64,000 nt of DNA, from contig JAEMBT020000018.1 of the NCBI GenBank assembly GCA_018873245.2, positions 1 through 64,000 on the forward strand, written 5' to 3'. Positions 10,344 to 22,011 of the stretch are shown piece by piece. Position numbers and translations under genes: made by a program. The notes under the pieces were generated by a model. That model was not told where the DNA came from and did not search any database. It saw nothing but the letters and a program-made list of their open reading frames with translations. Position 1 is the first letter of the stretch. Each line of letters starts with the position of its first letter. The stretch comes from Archegozetes longisetosus. Its lineage: Eukaryota; Arthropoda; Arachnida; Sarcoptiformes; Trhypochthoniidae.

Positions 10344-10580
10344 GTGCTCGTGCTCTGCGACTTAGAAAATCGGGGCCACGAATCCGTAACTGAGTACTAT
10401 TGTCAGTGCAGGAATGGCGCGCGGACTGTAGGCTGTTGTGCACATGCCATGTCATTAATATGGTATCTCAGATACGGCAAGCACGAAGGTCCTCAGCCAA
10501 CAACACCGGCAGAGTTCCTTAACCGACACTTCCTTGCAGGTATGCCTGTCAGTGATTCTGATGATGATGAGCCTAAATAG
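10344..10580 (+). pseudogene. SWIM zinc-finger C-terminal fragment, probably transposon-derived
   Basis: The open frame encodes Y-Y-C-Q-C followed by G-C-C-A-H, the C-x-C...C-x-H signature of a SWIM finger, then a proline-rich stretch and an acidic tail ending at a stop. Only about 78 residues survive and nothing upstream matches a longer protein, so this looks like the 3' end of a transposase-like or other repeat-borne gene. The ATG is probably not the original start. Confidence 0.55.
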
Positions 10581-10777
10581 AACTGCAACACCATGGTTCA
10601 CTGGGAAGTGTTAGGATTGCCAACCGGCGATCCTTCTGCTTTTTCGTGTCATGTTGGGTATCGTCAGAAAGGTCTGAAATCTAGTTATTCTGTATCTAAT
10701 TATAATGTTTTTCTTATATTTTCGAAAAATGAACAATTGCACTAAAAAACCTAAATAATATCAAACACATAACTTGA

Positions 10778-11033
10778 GCCCTAATAACTCAGGTCTTTGG
10801 CCTTTCCCCCGGGTCATGTGGGACATCGCTGGAAAGATCTCGACCTTTAATGTTAATTTATTTAGCCTTTATCCATATCGGTCTAACCAATAAAAAAATA
10901 ATCTTAAGAAACCTTTTAAATCCTTAAAAACATCAAAATAATGAATTTTGACCCTCAATAACTCAGGTTACTGACCTTTCCCCAAATTATGTGGGGCATT
11001 GTTGAAAAGGTCTTGACGTATAGTATTAATATA
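10778..11033. repeat. Degenerate tandem repeat, ~165-bp period
   Basis: Two copies of a unit with 'ataactcaggt', 'cctttcccc' and 'atgtgggcat'-like blocks begin near 10784 and 10960. A further piece continues after the MITE at 11903, so the MITE inserted into this array. Confidence 0.55.
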
Positions 11034-11902
11034 CAGGGTCCGGCATATATTACGCAAAATTTTAAAAGTTTATTACAAAAAAAATTACAAATGATATCGG
11101 ATTCAAATAAATTGCATTTTATTCAGAAAAGTATAAAATTTAATGAACTAGGTTTTCAAAATGTTTTCATTCACTAACCACTAAATGCTGTAGTTTGTTA
11201 AATATTAACTTAATCAATACTATTCCTACTTAATCGCCGTTTGATTTCTACTTTACTTTTTCCAGAAGCTCTTAATTTTATAAACTTCTCAAACTTTAAC
11301 TCTATTGTATTGATGACATTAATGTTTAACAAAATACCATGGTTCAATGAGTAATTTTTCAAAGATTTCCTGAAACGCGTGTGGACTCATTTTCTCAGCT
11401 CTACAAAAAAGAACTGAAAAATTCGAAATATACCTTGTAGTTTTCGAGTTATAAAATATCTTTTGTAAAAAATTTACCAAAATGAATTTTTGAAACTTTT
11501 TTTAAAATTATTCCTTTCGTGATTACTCACAAACAATAATTCTGAAATCAAAATCGAACTAAATAGTAAGGAACTAGGTCAAATTTAGTTGGTACTTTAG
11601 GGTTTTTCATGACTGTATATATGGTGGATATACATATATAAAATATTGAGAATATGGAAGAACTTGAAGAACGCATAAAAGAAGTCATTTCAGCTATCCC
11701 AGATGACATGAGATAAAAGGGTTGAGAAGCCTTTCAGGAACGCCTTCAGCGTTCAGTGGTTAATGAAGCAAAAAATTTTGAAAACCTAATTCATTAAATT
11801 TTATACTTTTCTGAATAAAATGCAATTTATTTGAATTCGATATCATTTGTAATTTCTTTGTAATAAACTTTTAAAATTTTGCGTAACATATGCCGGACCC
11901 TG
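11034..11902 (+). mobile_element. Tc1/mariner-like MITE with transposase tail remnant
   Basis: Long terminal inverted repeats (~140 bp) begin cagggtccggcatat and are flanked by TA (11032-11033 and 11903-11904). Near 11655-11770 the + strand encodes E-E-L-E-E-R-I-K and I-P-D-D-M, the usual C-terminal signature of mariner-type transposases, followed by stops. The rest of the transposase is gone, so it is non-autonomous. Confidence 0.8.
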
Positions 11903-12752
11903 TATTTAATAGTTTTTCACATCGGTTTAAACAAAAAACTTAAAGATAAAACCCATTTTCCTATAGACTTCCATTATAAAAGATGGCCTTCAAAAGCATA
12001 CTTCCAACTATATTTTTCAAAAATTTTTACCTAAATTCATTATATTCTTTCCCCTTTTAAACCATATCAGTCACGTGACTCGACTCCTTTGAGCCATTTT
12101 CATCAAAAACTTACTAATGTCCTTTTTGCATATAATAAGGGTCTATAGTGATGCCATCGTTTCAAACTATTCAGATATTGAAGTTAATTTTGAGTCTTCG
12201 TCTTCCCTTATGTAGGAGTAGATCGAAAAATCCAACTCATCTAATAACTAATGAACGTTTTATTTACTTATTCCTAATATCTAATCGCAAGTTTGTCTGT
12301 TGCTAGCTTAGCAATACTGATAGATAAGACGTAATAAACTAGTGATGAAGTTCGTAAACTCTAATAGTTATAGTTTTCTTACTAAGCAATTATCAAGTAG
12401 AAGCTAGAAATAAACTTCCTTCAATTTATTTATTATTGCTGTTAGTTCTGTAAAAACCGTTCTTTAAGTACATTTTTATCCTTAATAAACCAATCGGACT
12501 CTCAAAGCTATTAAAATAAGATAAAATAAAATAATAACAAGGAGTAGCAAGAATAAGGAAAACGAAAGTTTGAGATTCAGTTGAGACCCATCTGTTAGAG
12601 AGTAGTAAATGTTAAGTTAAGATTCAAAAGTCAATAATCAATGTTTATATACACAAATATGTCAGCATACAGTCAAGATAAATGCTAAATACTAAATTAA
12701 ACTAACTTTAACTAATTTCTATTTGAATTTAATTTAATTATAGTATGAAGTA
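11903..12752. other. Intergenic region upstream of WDR37
   Basis: No gene. The start continues the 165-bp repeat array. The last few hundred bases are the likely WDR37 promoter, but no specific element is certain. Confidence 0.5.
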
Positions 12753-14706
12753 ATGTCTGCAGCTAAACATCGCAATAAACTTGCATCCAATGGAGAGATT
12801 ACGGAATCTAATATTAAGTCAGATATCATTTGTTTCCTATTGTTTTTATTGTTTTTGTTTTTTATATATTATTATATCTTGAAGATATTTATTATAATAA
12901 TATCTAAATTTGTACTAATGTATTAATTTTGTTTATAACAGGCATAGACTTCACCACTTATTCGGGCAAATCGAGAAAGAATTCGATGGACTGATTTCGG
13001 AAAATGTGGCTCGTAATTAACTATTAATTTCTATATTTTCCTCATTTAATAATTGGTCGTAATTTTAAAGTTTGATTTTTTTTATTGCGCTATTCCTCTA
13101 ATGAATAGTTAAGGAACGAGTCGAAACTCTGGAAGAGCTGATACTGTCATCTGGAGCCACGCAAACAGATGGAACCAATAAAATACTTCAGCAAAAGCTA
13201 TCTGTCGGTTCAGTTAAAAGGGACTCAATGGTTGCAGGTATTTATCAGTTATATACTAAGTTTTAGGCAAAAAAGATTAAGAGAAGCTTAAGGTTAAGAC
13301 AATCTTAATATTAAATTGTAATTGAAATTTGTGTTAACCCGTAATAGCGTCTCAATTGTCTGCTAAAATCAAATCGACCTATAAGCTGAAGGCCTCCAGT
13401 CGTATATTCAAAGGCACTCAAACTAATGTAAGCGGACATCTGATGATGAAATATGAGTGGCATAAAGACGGTCTTTGGTATATCACTCACTGCAATAAAT
13501 ATCAAAAGCATTTTATTGCGACAGCTTCTGCAGGTCTGGTATTGATTTGATTTATTCATTATTGATTAAGCAATTGATTGACCAATTGATTAACAGACGG
13601 AACGGCAGCTGTTTGTGATGTGACCAAAATTGACACGAATTGCTCACCATTTCTATCCTACATCGGACATCAGGGGTGTTCTGTAAACTGTGTCAAATTT
13701 CATCTCACGTACGATCTTATAATGACTGCTGCAGGCGATGGAACCTCTCATATATGGAGACCTAATCTGGATCAAGTACTGAATCCATTAATTACTGAAT
13801 AGATTAATTAAACTAAAAACTTGTGTTATTTGCTAACTATTAAACAGAGAAATAACGAAACGGACGATTCACAGGAGTCTACAGACGAGATTAAGTCTCC
13901 CTTATGTGAACTCACAGGACATCAAAGTGTTGTCATTTCCTGCGATTGGATCTCAGGAGTCGATCAGTGCGTAACCGCTTCTTGGGATAGAACGGCAAAT
14001 ATCTACGACTTTCATACGGGTGAACTTGTCGTTCAGTTGGCTGGTCATGACCAAGAATTGACTGATGTTTGCGCTCATGGATCGACTCGACTAATAGTCA
14101 CTTCCTCTCATGACACAACTTTCCGATTGTGGGATTTTAGAGATGCCATACATTCCGTTAGTGTCTTTCAGGGACACACTGAGTAAGTTTACTTTACATT
14201 AATTCGGTTTTTGTATCCATTGAGTTTTTGAACATATTTGTTATCATAGGTCAGTAATGTCTGCTTCGTTTTTGGGAACCGATAAAGTGATTTCAGGTGC
14301 AGATGACAGAAATGTCAAAGTATGGGATGTAAGTCAATGTTTTCTTACTGTTATCTGCAATATGATTACCAGAAAATTGAATTTATAATGAAACATGTTT
14401 TGAAAAATATTGCAGTTACGTAATATGCGATCACCGCTAACGTCGATTTACGTGGAGTCGCCAATCAACAAGTTGGCAGTTTCGCAACAACACAATCTGA
14501 TAGCAATCCCATTAGATAACCGACACGTTCGCATATATGATATAAACGGGAATCGGGTGTGTCGTTTGCCGCGATCACATCACGACCGAATGGTGACGTG
14601 CGCCACTTGGGGTCAGGTTTCCAATCCTAATAATATGCATTTGTTTACGTGTGCTTTCGATCGTCGAGTTTGTGCCTGGAATATAGTCACTAGTGAAAAG
14701 TCATAA
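12753..14706 (+). CDS. WDR37: WDR37 orthologue, WD40-repeat protein, 8 exons
   Basis: Exons: 12753-12817, 12942-13012, 13109-13237, 13348-13533, 13597-13775, 13848-14182, 14250-14328, 14416-14706, encoding 444 residues (human about 494). Splice sites are GT-AG; the exon 1 donor (GTCAGA) is the weakest call. An N-terminal helix (F-G-Q-I-E-K-E-F) matches the coiled region of WDR37, and at least six WD repeats follow, with strong motifs in [22 protein letters not shown] and D-D-R-N-V-K-V-W-D. Vertebrate WDR37 binds PACS proteins in ER calcium handling; in this animal that is inference. It converges on Neurexin-IV, 526 bp away. Confidence 0.92.
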
Positions 14707-15232
14707 TTACACTTATTTCAATCTATTTTCTTGTAATATAAATATTTAATATTTTATGTGTAAATTTTTTTACTTAATTCTCCATTAATTTATTTCAATC
14801 TTAAGCAAGGAACTCAACTATTCTTCGAGAATACTTCAACGATTTTTTCGCTGTTTAAAGAATTTGACAAAAATTATAATCTTCTAATCTGACTACAGAA
14901 CTAATATTTTTCTTCTAATATATTCTAATTATTAGTCTAGATCTGTATTCTCTGATTAATCGTGACCTGATTTTGAAATAAAATCATTAGTTTTAATCTG
15001 ATTAAAATTGTTTACATGAACTAAATCTTCACATCTTGTCCATTGTCTGGAAACATATCAGAAACGAAGTAAAGATTTTTTTTCAATATTTTATTAATCA
15101 AAAGGCCGATGAGTGCAAAAATATATCAAAAAACGAATGTAAAGTATAATTAAAGTGTGATAAACAGATCTAAATATTAAATATACAGTTAGTATACAAC
15201 AGTATTGTCTGGTATAAAAAAGGTTCTGGTAT
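14707..15232. other. Convergent intergenic region
   Basis: 3' ends of WDR37 (+) and Neurexin-IV (-). A/T-rich, with no ORF supported. Confidence 0.6.
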
Positions 15233-18200
15233 TTAAATAAAGTATTCTTTCTTTTTGGAGACATCGGGTCCTGTTTTTCCTTTGACAACAGCTGTGTCTG
15301 GGTCTAAGGCATATTGTGCTCCTTTATCTTCATGTGTCAGATAATCACCCTTTTGTCGAGATATGAACCTTCCACTGGCAAGAAGTGCAAGAACTATTAT
15401 CACAACTATAGCAGCGATAACTCCGCCAACTATGGCTCCGGTCGCGGTTTGATGTGGAATGTCTGGCAGTGTTTCGCCCGGAGCTAAAGTGGGCGGTGGA
15501 CGGGTTTCGGGTAGTTCTGTGAAAAATTAAAAATTGTTAAGAATAAAGAATTGATCATTAAAATGATGTTTGATTACCAGTCGGATGCGTATGCGGTTCA
15601 ATACCACATGTGTCTTCATGTACTTCTACTCCTTTCGGGAACGAATGAACGTTTCCGCGACGATTCTCTTGATATAGTCTTCGAAGTGGAAAGTGATCGT
15701 CAAAAGTGACTCTCGAGATGCAACCAATAAAACCTTCTCCAGTATCCATAGTCTCATTGCGTCCAACATATATACTCTTGAGTCTATTGAATTGTGCGTC
15801 TGCTTTGCCGCTCACCTTAAAGGTGTATATCTTCGGCTCGTAGTTGTCAACCTTTAAGTTGAAATTAAAAACATAGTAAACTTATTTGATTCTGATCGAC
15901 AAATATTTACCCAAATAGTGATTTTCGAGCCTCTATTAGAACGACGAATAGTGATATCGTGATGTTGTCCTAAAGCAAAGTTTTCCTCTTTGATAATAAT
16001 TTCGTGGCGCTCAAAACCGAAATCAAAGACAAGCCGAAGATGTCCTTAGAATGAAATAAAAGATAGAACGAATAGGAAAGGGAGAGATAAATAGAGTTTC
16101 ATACCACTGGTAGACATAAGTAGATTCAAATACTCATCAGAATAAGAAGAGACACCAAGTATTAAACCCCTATGTTCAGTAGTAGTAAATCCAGCTCTAA
16201 TAAACTCCTCCAAGGTGGAAATAGAGGTTTCAAAGTCATATCTGATATAATAGTCAGATCTCAAGTTGACTCCAATCTCATCGGCACAAATGGGACCCTT
16301 GAATGCAGTCCATTGGCAATCACAAGTATATCCATTATAGTGATCAATACAAGTGCCGTTATTAAGACATGGATTAGATTCACATTTTCCTACACAACCA
16401 CGAGATATCCCGTATAGACCTTCCTGTGCATATCGACCCAGTTCTATAAAACGCCCGTTTATTAGCAGCGAACGAAGACATCCCACATATCCCTCGCGAT
16501 ACTCTGTTGTCGCACCGATCACGAAATGTGAAGTCAGATGCAATGGACGATTGATTCCAGCTGTCACTCGTTGTTCATTAGCTAATTGTCCGTCTATCAC
16601 AAGTCGTGCTTCTTTTTTATTCTTCTCAACTAACACTGAATGCCAGTTGTTATCATTCAAACGATACGACGCTTCGACTGAAACCTGCTGTAAACCATTT
16701 CCGGCTGAATACGAGAATTGAATTGTTTTTCCGTTGACTATCGATAGCTTAATGAAATCTTCAGGTCCTTTGTTATGAAAGAGAACTCCAAACTCAGCAG
16801 TTGTCTTGAATTGTAAATAAATGTCAGCTGCTTGTCCTAAATCAAAAGGTGATAACTCGATGGTAGCATCTTCGTATCTGAAAGTCACGATATCCTCGAA
16901 AAGAGAGTCGCCTTCACATATAAGTGGTCCTAACGTATAACGACCTATTCGTCGAGACTGCGCCGAACCTCCAGTATCACCGAATCGTAACTGACGGACA
17001 GGTAGGTATTCGCGCTGAGATATGTCTCCCTCATCCACATAGAATTCCGTTTGACTTAAAGTATCCTAATTTCAAAGTAGACCAAACACCAGATAACTCT
17101 ACTATTGATCGTTATGTTTACAGTTATTCTTACACTTGCAGCGTCGCAATTACACCATTTTCGCGGGTCTTTACACGTTCCGTATAGACCGCACTGACAT
17201 TTACGAGAGCCAGGAAGAGATCCTCCCCAATAGTCCATCTTCTGATTATTTCTTGAGACCCACCACGAAAATGGCTGCAATTCATTGCCCAGTGGCGCTA
17301 AAATCATTGAAAATTATACATAAATATAATTTATTGATTGATGTACTAGTCAAATACCGGGTGTGTTAAGTAGTCGTGCGTTAAGGCATTCATATTTCAA
17401 TTTTTGTTGGCAGGAATTTGATCGATTGACAAGCTCTACAATTTGTTCGAAAGGCACGTCATACGTGATGTCTTGTATATAAGACCCAGGTGTATGATAT
17501 CCACGAACTTCAGTCGGCATCTCATTCCTATGATGGACAACAGTTTGGGATTGATCTTCAGAGGGAAACAGACATGTGACCCAAAAGGGCTCGAGAGGAC
17601 CACTTCCGTCAACATCAAGTTTGACATCAGCTCTTTTGGACTTGGGATTATCTATTTTATAAGCAGTGCATGAAAGGGGGTGTCGGGCAACATGACAAAC
17701 AGCTCCGAGGTATCCAGTTAGAGAACAATCGCAGTAGAAATCAAGATTGTCTTGTCTGCAGATGCCTCCGTGTTCGCAAGGGTTTGGATGACATCTATCT
17801 ATCATCTGGCAGGCTTTTATCGTTATATCATTTTCCTGTACTTTGAATATCTTGTCCGGCGATAGAGTTTCCACATTCACATATCGGCCCTCAATATATA
17901 TCCAGCGCATACAACCTATGAATCCAATCATTCCATGATATCCACCGCCAATCAAATATGTCTGACCCGTGAACATCTCGAATGATCGAACTGTCGTACT
18001 CGGTATTCCATCGATACTTAAAATAATCTTATCTTTTTGTAGAACAAGTTGTGTCGAGTGCCAGAGGCCGTCATTTAGTTTTTGGTCAAAGGGATCCAAT
18101 TGTACGATCGGTGTGTCTGAGCCTTGGAATTTGATTATTATTTTTCCTTTTTCTAGATACAACTGAATTTGAAAGATACGTTAAATAAGATATGCATTCA

Positions 18201-20877
18201 ATCGATTGAAAGTACACTCTAAAACTTAACAATCCGCGATAGGTACGGACAGCGCCTGATACTGGTACGTTCGTTACTATACTTTTAGGACACGTTTCCT
18301 ATGACATACACTGTTAGCTGCTGATACATGTACATAATGTACTTTATCTTATTGAATTTACTTTTATAAATATATGCATAACCTGTTGCATACATCCTTA
18401 CGCATTACTTCACTCTAGTTGCTATCGAGGATTAACAAGTTTCTAGCCGTAAAAGTAAACGATTCATACCATAACAAAGCCTGTGCTCGAAAATTTATGG
18501 TACATAAGTAATCCTTCTTCATTAAAAGTACGAAAATCAAAGCTGGTGTTCATGAAAGGCACCATAAACCCTTCTACTTTTATGTGAGATTCTCCAGTAT
18601 TAAAAGTTACCGGAACCACTTGCGGAAACTAAAATTCAAATCATGATTAAGTTATCGACTGAAAAATCAAATTTTCATACCAGGCATGAATATTGGATTT
18701 GTCCGATTTTTCCATAAACGAAATTTCTGTCGTCTGTCTGTATTTCGTATGCAATATTCGTTGAATTGAAGGTCAGATTCTCAATACAACCACTAAAGTT
18801 CTCTCTGGTGTTGATTGGATCGTCGAGTTTGATAGGAATACCACCAATAAATAGATCATGATTGAGATTAAGGCGCGTAAAATCACTTTGAAGGTAATGA
18901 CGGACTAAAACGCGATCCACAGTGAATAGCACATCACGACCTCTTCTAGAAATGAACACGTCGTGCCATAAGTTGTCGTCAAGTAGACTTCCAGCAGATA
19001 TTGATTCGATAAGACCTCCACCTCCGAGATCTAATGATAGGACGAGTTTATTATTGACTAATTGGAGAGCCATGAAGTCCCCTTGTGTTCCACGACTGTA
19101 TAGTATGTTTCCATTGGCAGCGTTCGTGCGAAGTCGGAATCGAAACACATCGTCATACGACGCATCGATTGGACGCTTCTTCAGGTCCATCAGTATCAGT
19201 GATTGTCCGTCGAAGTGCAGAGATATGGCATCTATTCATCAAATTGATTGTTTTGAGTGAGTTTAGGATAGAATTGATAAAAATTGGCAAAAATTTGATA
19301 ATAATTGATAAGAAAAGATCATACGATAGTCACATCCATATAATTGAACTCTCATTGAGATTCTGTCTCTCCAACGCGTCGGATTAATCCGAATATATTG
19401 AGCAATAATGGGCGGATCGAATCGATTGATCACAACACTATTTCCATCAGAGTTTCCATTGAACAGCTTTATAACAGAATATATATATATATATATATAT
19501 ATATTAGACTTGAGAAGTGAATCAAAGAATTAGAATGGTAGAAACGAAGAGTGAGTGCAAAGACAGGAAGAGTTGAAGGGATTAGTAAAAAGAGTTAATG
19601 CCTGCTCATAGCCGTCAGAGTCAGAATAAGCCATTCTCCAGAATTCTCCATCATCGCTAATAAGTAAATAATAACTGGATACATATTCATTAGTGTGTGC
19701 TCTTCCCTGATTCGCTAATGCAGTCAAATTGTAAAGATTTCCCAAGTCTATAGTTAAATGCTGTAAAAAATCACCCCTGTCTGCGCTCCAACACGAAGCA
19801 CCTAATTAGTCGGTTAACGGGTTAAGGGGTCAAAGAGCACAAGAAATAAAGTTCATTCAGTTCTACGTGCTGTTAGTTTTGATTTCTTTAGAATTAGTGA
19901 TAAAATTGAAATTTTAATATTCAAGTGAAAGTTAGTCTTTTGCAGATAGTTTTCAAAGTATTAGTGAATATCTTATTTGACGAAGTTAGTCATGTTGAGA
20001 CCAATAAATGGTGTAATTTTCACCTTAATATTTCCGTTTCTATCTCGATATATCGAGAAGTCGTGTCCATCGATACCACTTTCAAGTTTGTATCCTTGTA
20101 CAAACTCTTTGGTGTGTTGTCGTCCCTGTGTTCCTATGGCTGATATGTTGTATTGTTTTCCCAAATCGATTTGTAAATATTGTGACAAATCATTTTGACC
20201 CGCAGTCCAAACTGAACCCTCTATTCATTCATTTGTATTTATCTCATTATTTAACACTCTTTTTAGGCCTTTTCAAACTTATTTTATCAGTAAATCAATA
20301 CTTTTGATTGATTTCAAAGTTGACCTCGAGGTTTTACTCAAAAGTCAAAAGATTTCATAAAAAACTTCATAAAAACCAATCAAAGGTTGTCGAAACATTC
20401 AATTTAAATATCAATTTAAAAGTTATTGAAGACAAAAATTAGCAATTTTAAATGATATAACGCCTAATATCTAAATACGGATAGCGTTAAAAAACACGTA
20501 AACAACAGACAAAAATTGATTAAACGAAAGAAAAGAATCTCAAACGAAAACTAAAATCAAGGAAAAGTAAAAAATTTAAAAAATAATGGAGGAATGCATA
20601 CCATGAAGAACAGCAAATTTAGCTGATTTGTCTTTACTGACTTCTGAAGAGGCACTCAATTGAGCCGAAGTCCGACCAATTAGTTCATAATTGCAATGAT
20701 CAGCTATTGATTAGAGAGAAATAAGGATCAAATCAAATGAATTTAAATTGAATTAAAGCCACACCCAATGAAAGAGAACTTACTTTTAACAAAAACAATT
20801 GATTGGAATAAAAACAAAACTAATTGAAAGCTAACTGAATAATAACTTAATTGCATTGAAGTAAGAAATGATTTCAT
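15233..20877 (-). CDS. Nrx-IV: Neurexin-IV / Caspr (contactin-associated protein), complete
   Basis: Exons on the minus strand: 20877-20784, 20703-20602, then 20220-20024 or 19801-19602, then 19466-19325, 19231-18681, 18628-18470, 18162-17358, 17297-17134, 17065-16105, 16044-15911, 15851-15578, 15516-15233. Phases agree throughout, giving 1288 residues with exon 20220-20024 (1289 with the other); Drosophila Nrx-IV is of similar size. Order: signal peptide (about 1-30), discoidin/F5-8C domain, two laminin-G domains, EGF (C-H-P-N-P-C), fibrinogen-like region, laminin-G, EGF (C-E-S-N-P-C), laminin-G, membrane segment near 1221-1243. The cytoplasmic tail has the protein 4.1/FERM-binding motif (R-Q-K-G-D-Y) and ends K-K-K-E-Y-F-I, a PDZ-binding-like end. 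In insects this protein organises septate junctions with Contactin and Neuroglian. The bulk of the gene appears intact. Confidence 0.95.
19602..19801 (-). other. Nrx-IV: Neurexin-IV alternative discoidin exon B (200 bp)
   Basis: Encodes W-S-A-D...I-D-L-G-N-L-Y-N-L-T-A and Q-G-R-A-H-T-N-E-Y-V, the same discoidin segment as exon A, with identical start phase (2) and end phase (0). The acceptor is AG, but the only in-phase 5' splice site is CAG|GCATTA, a GC donor. Including both exons would duplicate half the discoidin fold, so they are best read as mutually exclusive. Confidence 0.85.
20024..20220 (-). other. Nrx-IV: Neurexin-IV alternative discoidin exon A (197 bp)
   Basis: Encodes W-T-A-G...Q-I-D-L-G-K-Q-Y-N-I-S-A and Q-G-R-Q-H-T-K-E-F-V. 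Canonical AAG|GTGAAA donor and AG acceptor. It aligns residue for residue with exon B (65 versus 66 codons). In Drosophila, exons 3 and 4 of Nrx-IV encode this domain alternatively, for epithelial and neuronal isoforms. Confidence 0.88.
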
Positions 20878-22011
20878 TTGAATTGAACTAAAAATGATGT
20901 ATTATTTACATTAAAATTAAAGATGTTTTCATTCATAAAAATGACATGTTTTTATATTTAATATTCGTTAAAGCGGTTTATTCGTAAAAATACTATCAAA
21001 ATAGCTGACAGATCAATGTTTTCTTACATAACTAACTAAAAGGTGTGTCCAATTATTCAACATATAGTACGTCTTATATTACTAAACACATTATGCACCT
21101 TATATTAAAGGTAAACTTATTTACAATCAAGTAGATAACGATTCATTCAATAGTTTTAGTTGTTTTAATTAGTGTAATTTGAATTTTAGTTGCTTGTGAA
21201 TCATTTTTTAATCAAGACACAACATAAATATAACTTCATTTTTATTGCCTTATGTCTGACTTTCTCAATTTTAAGCTTATGAGTACAATTAGTTTGGTCA
21301 AATAATTAGAACTTTAATAGTTTTAAAACTGAGTTGATTCGATGTCTTAAACAATAATCAAAAACTAGAGTCAGTTCTATTAATGATATGTAATAACATT
21401 AAGAAGTAATAATCATTAGGAGAGAATATTCTGGTAACAAGTTGGTTGAAGAGAATTATAGTTTGAATAGTGCTTAATTTATATCTGCGTAGACTAAACA
21501 AACTTATTACAAGATTATCAGTCCTTATCTAATCTAATGGAATATCGAAGGAATTTTTTCACTTAATTTACTAGTTGTTGCTTCATATTAATTGACTTTG
21601 TCTACAGTCCAATAGTTCGTCTGTCAAAACGATTGATTGGGATAAAAATCTTGAACTTTAATATTTCATTTTGACATGACGGAACTCAAAGCTGATCATA
21701 TATAAATGCATTAAATAATAAGTATCCGTTCACATAAACCTCATGAATAAGTGTCGAAAAAGAGACAGTCTTAGTAATGATATTGTAAACTTCGAAGTAG
21801 ATATCCTTCAGTTTGTTAAAAAACTAAGAGTTTTGTGTTCATTTTTGGCGCAAGCCTTAAGGGTATTTACAAGTAGAGAAATTAAGCCAAACATAACATT
21901 ATTGTTAAAGTTTTGACATTTCTATAGCTAGTTCAATAGCTTGTAAAAAACTTATACGTTGCATTGAATTTGCGCTGCTCCATTGTGAATTTTCGCTTAG
22001 TTAATGCAAAA
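20878..22011. promoter_or_regulatory. Divergent intergenic region between Nrx-IV and FAAH2
   Basis: 1.13 kb of A/T-rich DNA between the Nrx-IV start (minus) and the amidase start (plus). It must contain both promoters; no motif can be assigned with confidence. Confidence 0.5.

Noticed and set aside
16353..16721. Antisense ORF on the + strand within Neurexin-IV
   Set aside because: It mirrors a strongly conserved laminin-G/EGF exon on the other strand and has no features of its own.
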